Origin: Sulfitobacter noctilucicola
GTDB taxonomy: Bacteria > Pseudomonadota > Alphaproteobacteria > Rhodobacterales > Rhodobacteraceae
Direction of reading: 5' to 3'
DNA: 64,000 bases
Assembly: GCF_000622385.1 (NCBI RefSeq)
Contig: NZ_JASD01000008.1
Coordinates: forward strand, 3,224,001-3,288,000
Part shown: one piece after another, positions 10,100-19,598 of the stretch
Layout of the letters: every line of letters begins with the position of its first letter
How positions within the stretch are numbered: position 1 is the stretch's first letter
Notes under the pieces: model-generated
Seen by the model: the letters and a program-made list of their open reading frames with translations, nothing else
What the model was told of the DNA's origin: nothing
Databases searched by the model: none
Made by a program: the position numbers and the translations under genes

Positions 10100-11170
10100 T
10101 TAAGCCTCCAGAATATCGCTGTCATCCCCATCGGAGCCATGGAAGTCCAGACCATGCGCGGCCCTGATCTTGTCTTCAATATCCATAGCCATCGCCTCGT
10201 TGTCTTTGAGGAACTGTTTGGCATTTTCACGGCCCTGGCCGATCCGTTCGTCTCCATAAGAGAACCACGAGCCGGATTTGTCCACGACGCCCGCCTTCAC
10301 ACCCAGATCCAGCAGCTCACCCATCTTGGAGATGCCTTCGCCGTACATGATGTCGAATTCGACCTGCTTGAACGGTGCGGCGACCTTGTTCTTGACCACT
10401 TTTACGCGGGTTGCGTTGCCGACAACTTCATCACGGTCTTTCAGCGATCCGATGCGGCGAATATCAAGGCGCACAGAGGAGTAGAACTTCAACGCGTTAC
10501 CGCCGGTTGTTGTCTCGGGAGAGCCGAACATGACACCGATCTTCATACGGATCTGGTTGATGAAGATTACCATGCAATTGGAACGCGAAATGGAACCTGT
10601 TAGTTTGCGCATGGCCTTGCTCATCAGGCGGGCCTGTACGCCCACGCTGCTGTCGCCCATCTCGCCTTCCAGCTCGGATTTGGGTGTCAAAGCCGCGACC
10701 GAATCCACGATGACCATGTTGACCGCGCCGGAACGCACCAGCGTGTCGGTGATTTCCAACGCCTGCTCACCTGTATCGGGCTGCGAGATCAGCAATTCAT
10801 CAATATCAACGCCGAGTTTGCGGGCATATTGCGGGTCGAGCGCGTGCTCGGCATCGACAAACGCACATACACCGCCGGCCTTCTGTTGCTCGGCAACGCA
10901 GTGCAGGGTCAGCGTGGTTTTGCCCGAAGATTCAGGCCCGTAAATTTCAATGATCCGGCCCATCGGCAAGCCACCGATTCCAAGTGCGATATCCAGACCG
11001 AGAGAGCCTGTTGAGCTGCTTTGAATGTCCTGAATGGCCCCTTCGGAGCCCAGTTTCATGATCGAGCCCTTGCCGAACTGACGCTCGATTTGCGCCAGCG
11101 CGCTATCAAGTGCCTTTTGCTTTTCTGCTGTTTTCTTGTTGTCCATTGTCAAAAGATCTGCCGTTGCCAT
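10100..11170 (-). CDS. recA: Recombinase RecA
   Basis: DNA-dependent ATPase for homologous recombination and LexA cleavage in the SOS response. The 356-residue product has Walker A GPESSGKT at 78-85, Walker [13 protein letters not shown], the MAW and L2 loop region ([24 protein letters not shown] split across loops) and an acidic tail rich in Asp. ATG 11170 is favoured by an AAGGGA site about 8 bases upstream. An inner ATG eight codons later lacks one. A sigma70-like promoter overlapping a GTTC-N7-GTTC SOS box lies upstream, so LexA control is expected. Confidence 0.98.
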   Translation of the reverse strand: MATADLLTMDNKKTAEKQKALDSALAQIERQFGKGSIMKLGSEGAIQDIQSSSTGSLGLDIALGIGGLPMGRIIEIYGPESSGKTTLTLHCVAEQQKAGGVCAFVDAEHALDPQYARKLGVDIDELLISQPDTGEQALEITDTLVRSGAVNMVIVDSVAALTPKSELEGEMGDSSVGVQARLMSKAMRKLTGSISRSNCMVIFINQIRMKIGVMFGSPETTTGGNALKFYSSVRLDIRRIGSLKDRDEVVGNATRVKVVKNKVAAPFKQVEFDIMYGEGISKMGELLDLGVKAGVVDKSGSWFSYGDERIGQGRENAKQFLKDNEAMAMDIEDKIRAAHGLDFHGSDGDDSDILEA

Positions 11171-11233
11171 TTGCCTGTTCCCTTAGTGTCATAGTGTTGT
11201 GGCATCGGCAATCGCTCACCTTGTGCCATTCAT

Positions 11234-11277
11234 GTTCTGCTAATGTTCCAGATAGGACCAAACAGAGAACATTTCAA
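11234..11277 (-). promoter_or_regulatory. recA promoter with LexA (SOS) box
   Basis: On the minus strand, TTGAAA (11277-11272) and TATCTG (11254-11249) are 17 bases apart. Directly after the -10 lies GAACATTAGCAGAAC, equal to GTTC-N7-GTTC on the plus strand (11234-11248). That is the known alphaproteobacterial LexA site, placed over the expected transcription start, where a repressor would block initiation. The promoter elements are my reading; the box is an exact match to the known pattern. Confidence 0.85.
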
Positions 11278-11371
11278 TCGAATTCGTCATAACCCATGTT
11301 TTTCCCTCTTTGGTTAAGATGTGGTTTACGCTAGACGTGGATGATCCGGAAATATCTGGCGGAGCCTTCAA

Positions 11372-11965
11372 ATGCTTGTTTTCTATAAGGAACGTCTTGC
11401 GTTTCTATCTGTTCCAAAAACCGGGACAACGGCCTATGAGACCGCACTCGCCCCGCGTGCGGACATGGTGATCTCTGAGCCGCCAATGCTAAAGCATGCG
11501 CCTGTCTATCGCTACAACCGCTTCATCCGACCGATGTTTGAACGGGTCTGTGATGTAGAGCTCGAAGTGATGGCCGTCATTCGCGAGCCTGTCTCGTGGT
11601 TGGGCAGTTGGTACCGGTACCGTCAACGTCCATTTATGACGGGAAAGCCCAACAGCACGCACGGTATCAGTTTCGACGATTTCGTGCTGGCCTATATGAA
11701 GGGTGACAAGCCCGCTTTCGCCGATGTTGGCAGTCAATTCCAGTTTGTGAAGTCCCAGCCCAATGGTACAGGAGTTACGCATTTCTTCCGCTATGAGGAT
11801 CAGCAAAAGCTGCAGACGTTTCTTCAGAACAGGCTCTCTTTCGATTTTGAACTTAAGAATGAGAATGTGTCGCCAACGATGGACGTGAACTTGTCAGAGG
11901 ATGTGGCGCGCCGTTTCCGCAAAAAATGCGCCGAAGAGTTCGACCTTTACGCGTCGATCAATTGA
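11372..11965 (+). CDS. Sulfotransferase-fold protein
   Basis: The 197-residue product resembles the Rhodobacterales sulfotransferase family. An early strand and loop FLSVPKTGTTAYETAL contains the PKTGTT 5'-phosphosulfate-binding motif (about residues 15-20). A VIREPVSWLGSWYRYR segment follows (about 71-86), where the Arg and Ser contact the 3'-phosphate of PAPS. A late FFRYED strand completes the fold. Family enzymes transfer sulfate from PAPS; the acceptor is unknown and some members are annotated only as hypothetical. It lies divergent from recA, 200 bases away, so the recA LexA site sits in its upstream region too. Confidence 0.75.
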   Translation: MLVFYKERLAFLSVPKTGTTAYETALAPRADMVISEPPMLKHAPVYRYNRFIRPMFERVCDVELEVMAVIREPVSWLGSWYRYRQRPFMTGKPNSTHGISFDDFVLAYMKGDKPAFADVGSQFQFVKSQPNGTGVTHFFRYEDQQKLQTFLQNRLSFDFELKNENVSPTMDVNLSEDVARRFRKKCAEEFDLYASIN

Positions 11966-12021
11966 GCGTTTTGATCTGAGTTGAGAGTGTTGTCTGGATT
12001 GAGCCTCAAAAAGGTTAAAAA

Positions 12022-14328
12022 TCAGTGCAATTGGCTTTGTACAGTGTCGGTCAATTCGCTCAGCGAGAACGGCTTGGGCAGAAATACTGAATTGGGTATG
12101 CGCGTCTGTTCTTCGCCAAAGCTGTCTTCGGCATAGCCCGAGACAAAAACCACCCGCACATCCGGTCGCATTTTGAGCGCTTCTTTTACCCAGCTTGGAC
12201 CATCCATGCCGGGCATGACGACGTCTGTCACGAACACATCAATACTCAGGCTCTGATCTTCCAGCGTTTCAAGCGCTACTTCGGCAGATTCAGCTTCCAG
12301 TACGGTGTAGCCCCGTAAACGCAGTGCGCGACTTGCAAAGGCCCGTACCGGTGCTTCGTCTTCAACCAGGAGTATTACGCCATCTTCATGCTTTTGCGGG
12401 GCCTTAGTCACCGGTACTGTCACGGCTGACGTCTTTGCGGGTCGTGTCGCGTAAACCGGCAAGTACAGGATGAAAGTTGTTCCGTGATCAATTGTCGAAT
12501 CCACGAAGATGAATCCACTGCTTTGCTTGATGATCCCGTAAGCCGTGGAAAGCCCTAGTCCTGTGCCTTCTCCCGTGCGCTTGGTGGTGTAGAAAGGTTC
12601 AAACACTTTCTGAAGTTTGTCGGGCGATATGCCACCGCCTGTGTCACTGACTTGGACGGTGACGTATTCGCCGGCCGGGACAGTCACGCGGTCGCGTTCT
12701 AGCGGTGCTTCCAGGTTCTGGTATTCGGTCGTGATGCGGATTTCGCCACCAGCCGGCATGGCGTCGCGGGCGTTGACCACCAGATTCATAAGAACCTGTT
12801 CCAGCTGCCGTTTGTCGGCCCTGACCGGCTTCAGTACAGGATCGTGGCTCAGCGTCAGGGTGACCTTTTCGCCAACAAGGCGGTTTAGAAGATGTGTGAG
12901 ATCCGCAAGCGTGTCGCGCATATCTATCGTTTCAAGGCGCAAAGTCTGTTTACGGGAAAACGCCAGCAATTGCCCGACCAGCGACGCCGCGCGATTGGCG
13001 TTCTGGTTGATCTGGATAAGATCGCCATAATCTGGATCGCTCTGGTTGTGCCGCAGCAACAGCAGGTCACAGTGCCCCGAAATCGCTGTCAGAAGATTAT
13101 TGAAATCATGCGCAACGCCACCGGCCAGTTGCCCGATGGCTTGCATCTTCTGGCTTTGCACGAACTGGGCTTCAAGTGATTTCAACTCTGTCGCGTCGTG
13201 AAGCACCGCAATCAATGCAGGTGCCCCTTCCTCGCTTATGGGATTGAGGACCACCTGAACGAATACTTCCTTGTCACTGCGTTTCAGACGCAGAAACTCG
13301 GACTTCTGCACATTCCGGCCCGCGAGTGCATCGCTGATCCAGTCACCGATTGACCGTCCCAACCCTTCCATCAATCGCGAAAGATGCTCTTTTTCGGCAA
13401 GGGATATACCGATCAGATTTGAGGCCATTCGATTAAACGATTGCACCGTTCCATCTGGGGCGACTTTGATCAGCGGGACAGGCAGATCCTGAAATGCTTG
13501 CCACCCTTGGGCCTGTGTCTGCATCTGTGGGGCTGGCAATAGGTACAACGCGCGCCGCCCTGCTCCCGCGGCGACTTCTGCGACCAGAACATCTGCTGGA
13601 CCGTCATTGGTCGTAATGGGTACTGTAGAGCCCGATATGACAGGGAGAGAGGTAAACAATCTATCCAAACCCTTGACCCGACTGCCGACAAGCGCACGGG
13701 CTGCGTCGTTCATAAATAGGATCGCATCATTCCGCCCGACCATTAGCATTGGTAAATGCTGGCTGTCCTGTGCGGATCTGGGCGCTGCACGCTCTGCCAT
13801 TTGCTCTATCCGCCAGACGAGCGTTTGCTCGGCGATTGCGTGCACCGAAATGCGAAGATGGCCATCACGGGTGAATAGATCTTCTTGTGCCGCGCCCGAC
13901 GCCAGCGCGCGCGATTGAAGTCGGAATAGAACCCCGGCGGGATTGGCGATGGTCTTGGTCAAGATCGCGGCAAGCGTCCTGTGGTTTTCCAGATCAAATC
14001 GCCGCATCGCTGCTGGATTTGCTGTCGAAATTTGCCCGTCCTCATCCGTGACCAAACTGGGCGTTGCGTCGCGCGCGATAAATCCTTGCACAAAAGCCAG
14101 ATCAGAGGCTTCTTTGCGCTCTTGACGTAGGCTTTGGAGCCAGACACCCAAACCAAGGAAGATAAGCGTCGCGGCAGAGGCCATCAGCCCGAGGGTCAAG
14201 GACCGCAACGGTGTAAGCATGGCCAGGACGGCCAGAAACACACCAATCGCAAACGTCCACCTGATCCGGCGCGCCGTTTCGGCGGATCTTAACGGCTTCC
14301 ACTGTGGGGCGGCACTGATCTCCGACAA
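12022..14328 (-). CDS. cckA: Cell-cycle hybrid histidine kinase CckA
   Basis: Membrane sensor kinase/phosphatase that feeds the CtrA phosphorelay through ChpT in alphaproteobacteria. The 768 residues show two membrane helices (about 24-40 and 44-64), PAS regions (about 75-180, 185-265 and 275-385) and a HisKA box with His407 in LAGGVAHDFNN. The ATPase domain has N-box Asn519, DTGGG (about 562) and GTGLGL (588-593), and the C-terminal receiver carries phospho-acceptor Asp702. The order and the GGVAHDFNNLLTAI H-box are typical of CckA. It starts with TTG, preceded by AAGGGA. A near-match to a CtrA site lies upstream at 14381-14395. Confidence 0.93.
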   Translation of the reverse strand: MSEISAAPQWKPLRSAETARRIRWTFAIGVFLAVLAMLTPLRSLTLGLMASAATLIFLGLGVWLQSLRQERKEASDLAFVQGFIARDATPSLVTDEDGQISTANPAAMRRFDLENHRTLAAILTKTIANPAGVLFRLQSRALASGAAQEDLFTRDGHLRISVHAIAEQTLVWRIEQMAERAAPRSAQDSQHLPMLMVGRNDAILFMNDAARALVGSRVKGLDRLFTSLPVISGSTVPITTNDGPADVLVAEVAAGAGRRALYLLPAPQMQTQAQGWQAFQDLPVPLIKVAPDGTVQSFNRMASNLIGISLAEKEHLSRLMEGLGRSIGDWISDALAGRNVQKSEFLRLKRSDKEVFVQVVLNPISEEGAPALIAVLHDATELKSLEAQFVQSQKMQAIGQLAGGVAHDFNNLLTAISGHCDLLLLRHNQSDPDYGDLIQINQNANRAASLVGQLLAFSRKQTLRLETIDMRDTLADLTHLLNRLVGEKVTLTLSHDPVLKPVRADKRQLEQVLMNLVVNARDAMPAGGEIRITTEYQNLEAPLERDRVTVPAGEYVTVQVSDTGGGISPDKLQKVFEPFYTTKRTGEGTGLGLSTAYGIIKQSSGFIFVDSTIDHGTTFILYLPVYATRPAKTSAVTVPVTKAPQKHEDGVILLVEDEAPVRAFASRALRLRGYTVLEAESAEVALETLEDQSLSIDVFVTDVVMPGMDGPSWVKEALKMRPDVRVVFVSGYAEDSFGEEQTRIPNSVFLPKPFSLSELTDTVQSQLH

Positions 14329-14433
14329 AGATATTCCCTTCTGCTTGCGCGAATCGTCCGCCAGTAACGCGCAGAAAAGGTTAATCAGCGTATAATGGGT
14401 ATGCTCTTTTCCCGCTTTGATTGAGAATACATC

Positions 14434-15591
14434 TTACAACCCACGTATCAAGTGTGCTGTGAAAAAGCCGTCTCCGTCAGCACCGACCGCAAAACGCTGC
14501 TCAAAAGAACAGCTCCAGTCTGGGTGCCGCTTAAGAAACGCGGCGACACGCGCTTCGTTCTCGCAGTGAAGGACGGAACAGGTCGCAAAGACCAACGCAC
14601 CAGCCGGTGCCAGCAGCCTTGCCGCCTGATCGAGAATATCATCCTGAACCGTCGTCAACTCGGTCAAACGGTCCTGCGTGAGTGTCCATTTCGCTTCGGC
14701 TGACCGGCGCCATGCACCTGACCCCGAACAGGGCGCATCACATAACACCACGTCATAACCGCCCTCTAGATCCTCGCTGGCCACGGTCTTGATCTGGACT
14801 TCGGCACGTTCCGCGCGTGAGGCGATGTCCTGCATACGCCGCGGATCAATGTCGTGGGCTGTCACAGCCCTGTCTGGCTGGGCCGCAATCGCGAGCGCTT
14901 TGCCACCGCCTCCGGCACAAAAATCAAGCACGCGTCTGCCTGTCGGCAAAGCGCTGACCACTGCTTGGCTCGCACCGTCCTGAAGCTCCACCAGACCTTC
15001 GAGATAAGGCTGTGAATTGCGTATTTTCCGCGCGCCCTCAATTACCGTCAGGGCAGTGTCGCAGATCGGATTGACGGATGCCTCGATCCCTTCCGATGCC
15101 AAAGCCGCGATGGCATCGTCTCTGGAAATACGGGCCGCATTCGTCCGCAAAAACACGGGCGCGCGTTCTTGCAGCGCCAGCGCTGTGGACATCGCAGCGG
15201 GACCAAGGCTTTCGTCGAAATGGGGGATAAGCCAGTCCGGCAGGTTCATCAGAACGGCCGTATCGCTTGGCATCTCGGGGACCATTCTTTCCTGCTCGCT
15301 TAACGGGACGGGAGAATGGCCTTCACCGGAAAAGAGCGCATCGAGGTCAGCCTGCTGAAGCCGCAGCGCCCCGATCATCAGGGCGCGCGGTGTCTCGCCC
15401 TGCCCCATGTGCGCGGTGGTGCGCCTGCACCTCAGGACGTCAAAAACATGATCGCGGATGGCAGCACGGTCTTTGGAGCCTGCAAAACGGCTGCGCCTCG
15501 CCCACCGGGTCAACGCCTGTTCTGCTGCAAGCCCGTCCGTCATGTCGGCCAGAATTTCAATCGCAGCAGCGACGCGTGCACCGGGTGTCAT
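14434..15591 (-). CDS. RsmB-type rRNA (cytosine-5) methyltransferase
   Basis: The 385-residue protein has an N-terminal NusB-like helical domain (about 1-130) and a Rossmann methyltransferase domain of the RsmB/RsmF/NOL1 family. The SAM-binding strand is VLDFCAGGGGKALA. The two conserved cysteines are in DAPCSGSGAWRR and in ATCSVLHCENE, the covalent catalytic and release Cys pair. RsmB makes m5C967 in 16S rRNA; equivalent specificity is inferred. It lies 51 bases downstream of guaB on the same strand and probably shares its transcript. Confidence 0.88.
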   Translation of the reverse strand: MTPGARVAAAIEILADMTDGLAAEQALTRWARRSRFAGSKDRAAIRDHVFDVLRCRRTTAHMGQGETPRALMIGALRLQQADLDALFSGEGHSPVPLSEQERMVPEMPSDTAVLMNLPDWLIPHFDESLGPAAMSTALALQERAPVFLRTNAARISRDDAIAALASEGIEASVNPICDTALTVIEGARKIRNSQPYLEGLVELQDGASQAVVSALPTGRRVLDFCAGGGGKALAIAAQPDRAVTAHDIDPRRMQDIASRAERAEVQIKTVASEDLEGGYDVVLCDAPCSGSGAWRRSAEAKWTLTQDRLTELTTVQDDILDQAARLLAPAGALVFATCSVLHCENEARVAAFLKRHPDWSCSFEQRFAVGADGDGFFTAHLIRGL

Positions 15592-15642
15592 CGTTTACAT
15601 ACCTGTTTAAGAGTGAGGCTTAAGTCTTTGGAAAAACTGAAT

Positions 15643-17133
<1,491 letters not shown>

Positions 17134-17226
17134 TCATGGACGCTTAAGGATGGAAAGGGGCATTCGCCGCTTGCGCTTGTATTGGCCCGCCCTTTGAACA
17201 AGGTTGATCACAAAAGGGAGAAAGAT

Positions 17227-18186
17227 ATGGCAGATCACGGCTATGACGCAGGGCGGTTGAACCTGCCGTTCGTGGGCATCTCGACCTTTGGCAAACGCCC
17301 CTATGAGCCGGATTGGGCGGCGCTGGACGCGGATGTGGCGATCCTTGGCGCGCCTTTTGATGCCGGTACGCAATATAGATCGGGTGCACGGTTCGGCCCG
17401 CGCGGTGTGCGCGAGGCTTCGACCCTTTTCAGCTTCGGACACGCGGGCGCCTACGATCACGAAGATGATGTGACCTATCTGCCGGGGGACGTGAATATTG
17501 TCGACATTGGTGATGCCGACATCGTTCACACCGATACCGAGACCAGCCATGCCAATATCGAGACAGGCGTGCGTGCAATTCTGGACGCAGGTGCGCTTCC
17601 TGTGGTCATTGGCGGCGATCATTCCATCAATATCCCCTGCATCCGCGCATTCGACGGACAGGGCGACATCCACATCCTGCAAATCGATGCGCATCTGGAC
17701 TTTGTCGATGTACGTCATGGTGTGCGCCACGGCCACGGCAACCCGATGCGGCGCGCAGCAGAGCAGGAATACGTCACGGGGCTGACGCAGGTAGGTATCC
17801 GCAACGTGAGCTCTACCGCCAAAGAGGGTTATGACGATGCGCGGGCGATGGGGTCGGACATCATATCCGTGCGCCAATCCCGCGAGATGGGCGTCCGGGG
17901 TGTGCTGGGCCATATCCCCGCAGGTGCGCGGCTTTATGTAACCATCGACATTGATGCCTTCTGCCCGTCAATCGCTCCCGGCACTGGCACACCGTCGCAT
18001 GGCGGCTTTCTGTACTACGAGGTGGTAGAGCTGCTCCAGGCCGCCGCTGAACGTCACGAGATTGTTGGTATTGACCTGGTAGAAGTCGCACCTGATTATG
18101 ATCCGTCCGGCTCTACTACGATCCTCGCGGCACAGGTGCTTTTGAACTTTCTCGGTTTCATTTTTCACGCCCGCAGTCAATTGTGA
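17227..18186 (+). CDS. speB: Agmatinase-family ureohydrolase
   Basis: Hydrolyses a guanidino compound (agmatine in the named enzyme) to urea and an amine using a binuclear Mn centre. The 319-residue product has the metal ligands His132 in GGDHS, Asp154/His156/Asp158 in DAHLD, and Asp241/Asp243 in TIDIDAFCPSIAPGTGTP, plus the SGARFGPRGVREAS substrate region. ATG 17227 has an AAAGGGAG site just upstream. Guanidinobutyrase or guanidinopropionase activity is possible, because the family is not separable by eye. It stands alone between guaB and a low-GC gene. Confidence 0.88.
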   Translation: MADHGYDAGRLNLPFVGISTFGKRPYEPDWAALDADVAILGAPFDAGTQYRSGARFGPRGVREASTLFSFGHAGAYDHEDDVTYLPGDVNIVDIGDADIVHTDTETSHANIETGVRAILDAGALPVVIGGDHSINIPCIRAFDGQGDIHILQIDAHLDFVDVRHGVRHGHGNPMRRAAEQEYVTGLTQVGIRNVSSTAKEGYDDARAMGSDIISVRQSREMGVRGVLGHIPAGARLYVTIDIDAFCPSIAPGTGTPSHGGFLYYEVVELLQAAAERHEIVGIDLVEVAPDYDPSGSTTILAAQVLLNFLGFIFHARSQL

Positions 18187-18261
18187 CGCTTCGCGTGCTG
18201 GGATCAATTCAGGTTTTTGGTCGAAAGTGCTCAATGGCGGCAGAGCGCCCAAAGTAAGTTA

Positions 18262-19362
18262 ATGGTTGTATTTTGTTCGTCTACTGGTTCAAGGTTCAGA
18301 ACCTTGCCGTGGTCGAAGATTGAAGTATTGCTGTTTATAAAAACAATTGCTGTAATTTTCCTGATAGGGATAACTACGTGGGTTTGCCCAAGCATTGCAG
18401 AGGCAGAAGTTGCTCTCGTAAGCCCTGTAACCCTGCGAATAAGCGGTGAAATAGACGCGCAGACAGCTAAGGAGTTCGCGGACCTCGTGAGCAATCATCC
18501 AGACGTTCGCACTGTCGAACTAGATAGTCCGGGGGGCTTGGTTTATGACGCACTCGAGATTGCAAACCATATTGCAGCATCCAACATAAATACTTGGGTT
18601 AGGTCTTCGAGCCGCTGCGCCTCAGCCTGTTCAATTATCTTTTTGGCTGGCCAGCTACGAGTGGCGGATGGAAAGCTCGGAGTACATCAGGTTTCGGGGG
18701 TTTACGACCCATCAGCGACGCAATCTGTGATTGCAGATATATATAGTTCGCTGACGAAGTTTCGCACCCCGGAAAAGCTAATATACATCATGCTACGCAC
18801 TCCGCCGGACGACATGTACTTCTTTGCGCCGAGAGAGCTTGATGAATATGGAATAAATATTCGTGTAGGAGATGCTGCGGCGTACGAGCCACCCCACCTT
18901 CAAGTTTTGACCAGCCAACTATACAAAGATTGGTTAGTTGGCACATTTTTGAACACGCATACGCAACAACCATTTTTTGCAATGGAAAGTCGCGCTATGA
19001 ACCCGGTCTTTCGTTTGGTTCATTACCCGAACAGAAATGTTACGTTCTTCGAAGTTATTTGGGATAAGCCTTTTCAAAATCAAGCCCAAACACAGTTGAG
19101 ATTTCGCTTCCATAGGGGAGACGAGCAACCCTATGATGCATGGGTCAGGGTAAGCCAAGACAACAATGGTTTCTATGCGGATATACCGTCCAGACGAAAT
19201 GCTGGAGAGGCCGTCGATCTGTTTCTGGCTGCATTCCTTTATGGAACATCTCTCAGTGTCTCAGATTTCTCAGGAGCACCCTTGGCAGCATTCAGCCTCA
19301 TGGGCACAAAGAGACTTTCGAATGTCTTCACAGACCTCATAGATCAAGCTCATCGAAATTAA
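18262..19362 (+). CDS. Exported ClpP-like serine-protease-fold protein (COG3904-like)
   Basis: The product is 366 residues from ATG 18262. It has a hydrophobic segment at about 22-40 ending in PSIAEAE, consistent with a signal peptide or anchor. A ClpP/crotonase-type domain (about 55-200) follows with ELDSPGG (oxyanion region) and SSRCASACSIIFLAG, where Ser121 would be the nucleophile. The last 170 residues are unrecognised beta-rich sequence. Relatives are called predicted periplasmic proteins. The true start could be TTG 18328, which would put the signal peptide at the very N-terminus. Base composition is clearly more AT-rich than its neighbours, suggesting later acquisition. Confidence 0.65.
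   Translation: MVVFCSSTGSRFRTLPWSKIEVLLFIKTIAVIFLIGITTWVCPSIAEAEVALVSPVTLRISGEIDAQTAKEFADLVSNHPDVRTVELDSPGGLVYDALEIANHIAASNINTWVRSSSRCASACSIIFLAGQLRVADGKLGVHQVSGVYDPSATQSVIADIYSSLTKFRTPEKLIYIMLRTPPDDMYFFAPRELDEYGINIRVGDAAAYEPPHLQVLTSQLYKDWLVGTFLNTHTQQPFFAMESRAMNPVFRLVHYPNRNVTFFEVIWDKPFQNQAQTQLRFRFHRGDEQPYDAWVRVSQDNNGFYADIPSRRNAGEAVDLFLAAFLYGTSLSVSDFSGAPLAAFSLMGTKRLSNVFTDLIDQAHRN
18290..18306. repeat. Perfect 17-base palindrome near the start of the ClpP-like gene
   Basis: CAAGGTTC, a central A, then GAACCTTG form a perfect inverted repeat. If translation begins at TTG 18328 this lies just upstream of the gene and could be an operator; if at ATG 18262 it lies inside the coding sequence. It has no T run, so it is not a terminator. 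Confidence 0.5.
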
Positions 19363-19598
19363 GGCCCGAAGTATCCGGCGAGTGAGATATCCGAGCCGTG
19401 CGCTGCGAAACATGCTGTAGTCGCATTGGGCGGCTTTGTCCGCAAACCTGCCCTTGTAGCTCCCTCATCATCATCATGAATATTTCGACCCATACATACC
19501 GCCATAAATGACGGTAAACCCTCGTTTTTTGCCGCAGTCCGGCTGTCACGCCCGCGCACCTGCGCTATGTTGGGCAAAAGACCATTGGGAATCCGTCA

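Noticed and set aside
19363..19598. Minus-strand frame (19337-19549) between the ClpP-like and RACo-type genes
   Set aside because: No start signal or family match. Possibly a remnant, but nothing in it identifies a transposase or other gene.
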